Assembly: GCA_947627825.1 (NCBI GenBank)
Contig: CANQXO010000095.1
Span: forward strand, 1-5,081
Direction of reading: 5' to 3'
Length of the DNA: 5,081 bases
Source: an uncultured Clostridia bacterium
GTDB taxonomy: Bacteria > Bacillota_A > Clostridia > TANB77 > CAG-508
How positions within the stretch are numbered: the first letter of the stretch is position 1; every line of letters begins with the position of its first letter. Of the stretch, positions 1 to 2,990 are shown piece by piece. The translations under genes and the position numbers were made by a program. The notes under the pieces are model-generated. The model was not told the origin of the DNA. It made no database searches and saw only the letters and a program-made list of their open reading frames with translations.

Positions 1-44
1 TAGCGGGTGGCTTCAACTGCCTGCTACTATTCGCAACCTTTTAA
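1..44 (+). CDS. Possible C-terminal end of an upstream gene (partial)
   Basis: One frame is open from the left edge to a TAA at 42-44 and would end a protein in AGGFNCLLLFATF. It stops five bases before ATG 50, a spacing typical of adjacent phage genes. Only about 13 codons are visible, so no function can be given. The frame used by the next gene is also open through this stretch, so this piece may instead be upstream coding or leader sequence of that gene. Confidence 0.25.
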   Translation, partial: AGGFNCLLLFATF

Positions 45-49
45 TTTAT

Positions 50-646
50 ATGGCTCAAACACCAACAATCAATCCCTTTCCTCAGTTACCCTCTCCTATG
101 CCATTCATGCCGGTACCCCAATTTACTCCGCCAAATCCTTTAGAGATGGATAAAATGCTCAAAGACAATATGGAGAAAGCTATGTGTGAAATGGTCAAGA
201 ATCCTGAACATGATTTTCATAAAAATATTCGAGAAGTTATCCTCAATGTAGTCGATAGTGACTCATTTGTTGATAAGTTAAAGTCCAAGTTTACTTCAAA
301 TCATTCAGAAGAATCTTATTCAGAAGAAGAAGTCCATCATAAGCACAGTATGCCAATGAAAGCTCTATTTGAACATATAAATTGTCATCATAAAGAAATC
401 AGGGACGGTAAAACCGTTTCCGAAATTATGGAAGAAGATAAGAAGAAACACCATCTTACAGAGGATGAAGAACGAGTCTATTCAATACTCTTAAAGACTG
501 ATAGTGCGGTCGAGATGGCTCATACTTTAGGTATGGAATATGATAAGTTCATTGAACATCTGGAAAATTTAGGGAGAAAGATTGAAAAAGAAAATGAAGA
601 GGAAGAGGAAGAAGAAAAAGTAACTAAATCTAGAAAACGAAAATAA
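50..646 (+). CDS. Unrecognised charged protein with proline-rich N-terminus
   Basis: This encodes 198 residues from ATG 50. I do not recognise the family. Residues 4-30 are rich in proline and methionine (INPFPQLPSPMPFMPVPQF) and probably disordered. Residues 31-80 look helical. Residues 84-100 are Ser/Glu/His-rich. Residues 136-178 (LTEDEERVYSILL...EMAHTLG...FIEHLENLGRKI) resemble the helix-turn-helix pattern of LuxR-type or sigma region 4 domains, but this is weak. The end is a seven-glutamate run (183-189) followed by a basic tail, KVTKSRKRK. No signal peptide or membrane segment is seen. No Shine-Dalgarno or YHTAAATA box precedes ATG 50, and the frame is open to the left edge (16 more codons), so the true start may lie outside the window. 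A strong terminator follows 25 bases after the stop. A DNA-binding or virion accessory role is possible but unproven. Confidence 0.8.
   Translation: MAQTPTINPFPQLPSPMPFMPVPQFTPPNPLEMDKMLKDNMEKAMCEMVKNPEHDFHKNIREVILNVVDSDSFVDKLKSKFTSNHSEESYSEEEVHHKHSMPMKALFEHINCHHKEIRDGKTVSEIMEEDKKKHHLTEDEERVYSILLKTDSAVEMAHTLGMEYDKFIEHLENLGRKIEKENEEEEEEEKVTKSRKRK
596..616 (+). repeat. GAA/GAG trinucleotide run encoding seven glutamates
   Basis: Seven consecutive GAA or GAG codons encode residues 183-189 of the upstream protein. The tract is a small purine-only microsatellite that could change length by slippage without shifting the frame. Confidence 0.7.
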
Positions 647-670
647 TCCACCAACTGCCATGACATCTGA

Positions 671-719
671 AAGTTCCTGTTTGACCATTGCGTTGAACGG
701 GAATTTTCTTTATTTTTGT
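671..719 (+). terminator. Rho-independent terminator after the first gene
   Basis: Arms 671-685 and 692-706 pair over about 15 base pairs, including several G-U pairs, around the loop CATTGC. A T-rich tract follows (704-719). It sits 25 bases after the stop of the upstream gene and directly before the promoter-like box of the tail-fibre gene, so it should separate the two transcripts. Confidence 0.8.
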
Positions 720-720
720 T

Positions 721-728
721 TCTAAATA
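721..728 (+). promoter_or_regulatory. T4-late-like promoter box TCTAAATA of the tail-fibre gene
   Basis: TCTAAATA lies eight bases before GTG 737 and two bases after the end of the terminator T-tract. The same spacing and TAAATA core are found before ATG 1639 and ATG 2502, which supports both this promoter and the GTG start. Transcription from such a box would begin within a few bases of the start codon. It is the weakest fit to ATAAATA among the clear cases, with C in place of the first A. Confidence 0.45.
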
Positions 729-736
729 AAAAAGTA

Positions 737-1577
737 GTGGCACAAATTACACTAGGCGAATACGTTATCCTCTCTGAAACTGGGGGGGGGGGCAAAATAC
801 GTCACTAAGGAAGAATTAGCCGAACTCTTAAAAAATTACGTTACATCAACAGGATTGAAGAATGAACTGGGTAATGTATTGAATAACTATGTTCCTAGAA
901 CAGATTTGACTAATACACTAAACAACTATGTCACCAATAGTAATTTGACAACTCAACTGGGAAATTACGTTACTTCAGCTAACCTGATTAATCAGCTGAA
1001 GAATTATGTTACCTCTACAACTTTTACTAATGAATTTAAAAAATACACTACCACCACTGATCTGAATAATAAATTAAGCGGCTATGTAACACTTAGCGGA
1101 TTAGACCAGGCCATATCAGATAAGATTAATTCTGTAGGACTTGCAAAGATTTATACACAAATAGCACCAGATTGGACAAAGATTCTAAATCTTACTGCCG
1201 CAGGAAATTACACTATCAAAACAAATTGTTGGGTATTGCCATCTTCAGATATGAATTATAATGTAATGGCTACTGTGCAAGTAAATGGTTATACGATTTC
1301 CAGTGGAACTAATATCAATCTGCAATGGAATTATCAAAACTTCAACTTTGTCCCCCTTGTGCCTAATGATAAAGTTACTCTCAGTGGTTCTAATACTGCT
1401 CGCTTATTTCCATGTAAGTATGTTGGGAAAGCAGCTGAAGCGACTAAAATTACTGTAGCAGTTGCTAAAGAATCGAAAAATCCATTGGAAGAACTATTGA
1501 TTAAGGACTACTATCCTCTAACTGATGAGCAAATCAAGCAAATAGAAGAAGAAATGAAGGAATTGCTAGAATTATAA
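737..1577 (+). CDS. Tail fibre / receptor-binding protein, frame broken at a G11 tract
   Basis: This probably encodes a trimeric virion adsorption fibre. From GTG 737 the reading is VAQITLGEYVILSETGGGG, which looks like a natural N-terminus, but it then meets TAA at 806-808. The body lies in another frame, open from 756 to TAA 1575-1577, and the two meet inside the G run 782-792. With 10 or 13 Gs they would join as about 280 residues; the 11 Gs present keep them apart. The body has eight YVT-type repeats (798-1121), then a beta-rich segment with many aromatic residues (IYTQIAPDWTKIL to ARLFPCKYVGK) likely to be the receptor-binding head, and an acidic helical end, KQIEEEMKELLEL. TTG 855 would give a 240-residue product but cuts into the repeats, so it is unlikely to be the main start. 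The gene uses six CTG leucine codons, almost absent from its neighbours, suggesting a separate origin. The fibre role is well supported; the target receptor is unknown. Confidence 0.72.
782..792 (+). repeat. Poly-G tract (11 Gs) at the fibre frame junction
   Basis: Eleven consecutive Gs stand in an AT-rich sequence, exactly where the N-terminal frame and the body frame of the fibre gene meet. Homopolymeric G tracts of this length are classic slip-strand contingency sites, for example in Campylobacter jejuni. Lengths equal to 1 modulo 3 (10 or 13) restore the gene. A sequencing or assembly length error is the main alternative. Confidence 0.9.
798..1121 (+). repeat. Eight tandem YVT-type fibre repeats, mostly 13 residues
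   Basis: The pattern is Y-V-T-x-x-x-L-x-x-x-L-x-N, with units starting at 798, 837, 888, 927, 966, 1005, 1044 and 1083. Seven units are 39 bases long; the second is 51 bases (17 residues). Regular repeats with leucines three or four residues apart are typical of trimeric phage fibre shafts. Recurring AATTAYGTTAC-like words at the DNA level suggest growth by duplication. Confidence 0.8.
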
Positions 1578-1603
1578 GAAAATAAGTAAACTTTTTGTAA
1601 CTT

Positions 1604-1630
1604 ACTAAAAAAAAACAGTTGCATAAATAA
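1604..1630 (+). promoter_or_regulatory. Promoter block of cassette A: A9 run plus CATAAATA
   Basis: A run of nine As (1607-1615) is followed by the octamer CATAAATA at 1622-1629, nine bases before ATG 1639. Nearly the whole block recurs at 2467-2494 before ATG 2502, with differences at only two positions plus one extra A. The octamer matches the T4-type late promoter (TATAAATA; NATAAATA in cyanomyophages). The A-run may act like an UP element. There is no Shine-Dalgarno sequence, so the message would be almost leaderless. Confidence 0.6.
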
Positions 1631-1638
1631 TAGTAGCA

Positions 1639-2127
1639 ATGAATCGCAGACAATTTTTCAAGGAAGCTTATAAGGCAGGTTATAAAAAAGCATTAAATGA
1701 AACAAGAAATAATTTTTCTAAAGACTTGCAAAGAGATGTTTTTAATGTTTTGGTTAAATGGGTCACGATAGAGTTTGGTTTTTATTATGTAGGTGTTATG
1801 ACTAATGATATGGATTTAGCAACTAAGCCGCGCACTATGAGTATTAATGGTCTACCTATAACTGCAGTAAAGCGAGTAGTAAAAATGGCAAAAGAGATTG
1901 CTAAAAAAACAAATGAAGAAATAACTCCGCACTATATAACAATAGCCCTAGATGAAATTTTTGATGATTGTGTTGAGAAAGCTACTGATGAAGTTTTTAA
2001 TCCATATTATGAAGCGGCTAATAATGATGAAGATTTATTTGACATTCCGAGCTTTAGACAAGTTGAAAAATTTTGTAATAGTATAAAGAATAAAGTTATT
2101 AAAAAAGTTGCTGCTAACTTTCAATAA
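1639..2127 (+). CDS. Cassette A small protein with N-terminal GYKKAL block; candidate capsid-targeted protein
   Basis: This encodes 162 residues from ATG 1639, and the start is supported by CATAAATA nine bases upstream. Residues 7-21, FKEAYKAGYKKALNE, closely match residues 13-27 of the protein at 2502-2906; the remainder does not. The block is basic and amphipathic and ends in L-N-E, which fits the (L/I)-x-E sites cut by the T4 prohead protease behind capsid-targeting sequences. If it is cut there, a body of about 141 residues remains. The body is mostly helical by eye, with a hydrophobic stretch (VLVKWVTIEFGFYYVGV), a lysine-rich helix (AVKRVVKMAKEIAKK) and a mixed acidic/aromatic segment. 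I recognise no catalytic motif, signal peptide or clear membrane span. It has its own promoter and terminator. A virion-packaged effector is my inference; an ordinary small late protein is the alternative. Confidence 0.85.
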   Translation: MNRRQFFKEAYKAGYKKALNETRNNFSKDLQRDVFNVLVKWVTIEFGFYYVGVMTNDMDLATKPRTMSINGLPITAVKRVVKMAKEIAKKTNEEITPHYITIALDEIFDDCVEKATDEVFNPYYEAANNDEDLFDIPSFRQVEKFCNSIKNKVIKKVAANFQ

Positions 2128-2151
2128 TTTTTCTTATAGAAATTTCATTTT

Positions 2152-2188
2152 CTCCTAGTTGCTAATTGTAGCTAGGAGATTTTTTCTT
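2152..2188 (+). terminator. Rho-independent terminator of cassette A
   Basis: Arms 2152-2162 and 2168-2178 form an 11-base-pair stem (CTCCTAG/CTAGGAG at its base) with a TAATT loop and a following T tract. The stem base is identical to that of the terminator after the 2502-2906 gene, and the upper pairs differ in a way that preserves pairing. Confidence 0.85.
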
Positions 2189-2194
2189 ATCTAA

Positions 2195-2467
2195 AGTGAA
2201 AATGAAGAGGAATTATTAGAAGCTAATTTACGACCAAAAACATTAGGGCAGTTAACAGGAGCAGCATTAAGTGCATTTGAAAAAGCAGTTCAAAATGCAA
2301 TAGAAAATGAGCAATTAGATACTCTTAAAGAAGCATTAGATATAGTTACTAATTTGTTAACTTCTAAATCACAATCCTCTTCTTTACAATCTGATTCTTT
2401 TCAATTCCTTAAAAATTATTTTGCCCAATTAGATGAAGAGTATACTGGTCTAATAAGCTTTAATTAA
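2195..2467 (+). pseudogene. Coding-like frame with no usable start codon, probably a broken small gene
   Basis: About 90 codons run without interruption to TAA 2465-2467, reading SENEEELLEANLRPKTLGQLTG then helical sequence (AFEKAVQNAIENEQLDTLKEALDIVTNLL), a serine/glutamine-rich linker and an acidic end. Codon choice resembles the neighbours, so this looks like real protein sequence. However, TAA 2192-2194 closes the frame directly upstream and there is no in-frame ATG or GTG near the start. GTG 2196 and ATG 2202 lie in a frame that stops at TAG 2217; one extra base between about 2205 and 2212 would join ATG 2202 to the body. Upstream, TCTAAAGT (2190-2197) looks like a decayed TAAATA box in the expected place after a stem-loop. 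Recent disruption, a one-base sequence error or non-standard initiation all remain possible. I do not recognise the family. Confidence 0.5.
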
Positions 2468-2494
2468 CTAAAAAAAAAATAGTTACATAAATAA
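2467..2494 (+). promoter_or_regulatory. Promoter block of cassette B: A10 run plus CATAAATA
   Basis: A run of ten As (2470-2479) is followed by CATAAATA at 2486-2493, eight bases before ATG 2502. It is the second copy of the block at 1604-1630 and overlaps the last base of the preceding TAA stop. No Shine-Dalgarno sequence is present. Confidence 0.6.
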
Positions 2495-2501
2495 AAATAG
2501 A

Positions 2502-2906
2502 ATGAGATTTTCTAAAGATACTGTAAAAAGGCATCTTTTTAAAGAGGGGTATAAAGAGGGTTATAAGAAAGCACTTAAGGAGAAAGTTAGGGGTATAACT
2601 ATTAAACAAGGTATCGCACAAGTGCTTAAAAACATGTATCTCGACAAGGCCATTAGAGTAACTGATGATGAATGGCTTGCTTGTGGTATTTTTGGTGGTG
2701 TTTGCAGTTATATGCAAAAGAATAGAATAGATCCTTATGATTTTTCAGATATTGATTTAGATGCCGATGAAAATGGATATACTGTCGGCGATCAATTAGC
2801 TGATTGCTTTTTAAGAGATTTTTGTCCACAATTAGAAATTAGTCCTGGAGATTTCGGGTCAGAAAATTTTTATGAAGAGGCTTCTGGTCGAATTTGGCGA
2901 GGTTAA
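2502..2906 (+). CDS. Cassette B small protein with N-terminal GYKKAL block; candidate capsid-targeted protein
   Basis: This encodes 134 residues from ATG 2502, with CATAAATA eight bases upstream. Residues 13-27, FKEGYKEGYKKALKE, are the counterpart of the block in the cassette A protein and end in L-K-E, again matching (L/I)-x-E. Cleavage there would leave about 107 residues. The first part of that body is basic (KVRGITIKQGIAQVLKN). The second half is strongly acidic, with roughly 15 Asp/Glu against four Arg in the last 60 residues, several in the pattern DFSDIDLDADE. Four cysteines are spread through the body (CGIFGGVC, then CFLRDFC), but not in a spacing I can assign to a metal site. No membrane span or signal peptide is seen. 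The gene is transcribed alone between its promoter and terminator. An acidic injected inhibitor is conceivable; the function is unknown. Confidence 0.85.
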   Translation: MRFSKDTVKRHLFKEGYKEGYKKALKEKVRGITIKQGIAQVLKNMYLDKAIRVTDDEWLACGIFGGVCSYMQKNRIDPYDFSDIDLDADENGYTVGDQLADCFLRDFCPQLEISPGDFGSENFYEEASGRIWRG

Positions 2907-2933
2907 TTCTAAGTTCTATTAATTTTCATTTTT

Positions 2934-2970
2934 CTCCTAGTTACTAGTTATGACTAGGAGATTTCTTTTT
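2934..2970 (+). terminator. Rho-independent terminator of cassette B
   Basis: Arms 2934-2943 and 2951-2960 form a 10-base-pair stem with a seven-base loop, followed by ATTTCTTTTT. It is the second copy of the stem-loop at 2152-2188. It separates the 2502-2906 gene from the long gene that starts at 2991. Confidence 0.85.
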
Positions 2971-2976
2971 ATTCAT

Positions 2977-2984
2977 CTTAAATA
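2977..2984 (+). promoter_or_regulatory. Possible late promoter box CTTAAATA before the long gene
   Basis: CTTAAATA lies six bases before GTG 2991 and 16 bases after the terminator stem. It shares the TAAATA core with the boxes at 721, 1622 and 2486, but with slightly shorter spacing, so it is the least certain member of the set. Its position supports GTG 2991 as the start. Confidence 0.4.
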
Positions 2985-2990
2985 TACAAG

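Larger units (their letters stand above)
1604..2188 (+). other. Cassette A: promoter, small gene and stem-loop unit
   Basis: This is a self-contained unit with an A-run and late-type promoter, one gene and a stem-loop terminator. Both ends are matched by cassette B (2467-2970), while the gene bodies differ beyond the first ~25 residues. This is the layout expected of a moron or a swappable T4 internal-protein-type locus. The boundaries are my reading of where the similarity starts and stops. Confidence 0.5.
2467..2970 (+). other. Cassette B: promoter, small gene and stem-loop unit
   Basis: This has the same order as cassette A, with matching promoter block and terminator around a gene that differs after its N-terminal block. 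Paired units like this could move or swap their central gene by recombination in the shared ends, as proposed for promoter/stem-loop cassettes in T4-type phages. Confidence 0.5.

Noticed and set aside
2..25. GC-rich hairpin (arms 2-10 and 17-25) at the left edge
   Set aside because: Nine pairs form but three are G-U, and no T tract follows directly. It may simply be coding sequence of an upstream gene cut by the window.
520..795. Minus-strand frame of 91 codons opposite the end of the first gene and the terminator
   Set aside because: It is the shadow of a GAA/GAG-rich sequence (giving a serine/phenylalanine run) and crosses a terminator, a promoter box and the poly-G tract.
735..800. Recoding of TAG as a sense codon, as in some gut megaphages, to extend the fibre body frame upstream
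   Set aside because: Reading through TAG 753 meets another TAG at 735 and TAA at 723 without a start codon, while the other frame gives a sensible N-terminus. No other gene needs TAG readthrough.
855..1577. TTG 855 as the true start of the fibre gene
   Set aside because: The repeat pattern continues in the same frame upstream to 798, and a TAAATA box supports a start at 737. It remains a possible reinitiation site only.
1582..1606. Possible terminator hairpin between the fibre gene and cassette A
   Set aside because: Only about five A/T-rich base pairs can form, with mismatches above them; the T run lies in the loop. No convincing terminator is present here.
2196..2220. Programmed ribosomal frameshift joining GTG 2196 or ATG 2202 to the 2195-2467 frame
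   Set aside because: No X-XXY-YYZ slippery heptamer or downstream stimulatory hairpin is visible between these starts and TAG 2217.
2460..2717. Minus-strand frame of 85 codons
   Set aside because: It overlaps the promoter block and start of the 2502-2906 gene; its Phe/Ile-rich product reflects the AT-rich opposite strand, and no promoter is seen for it.
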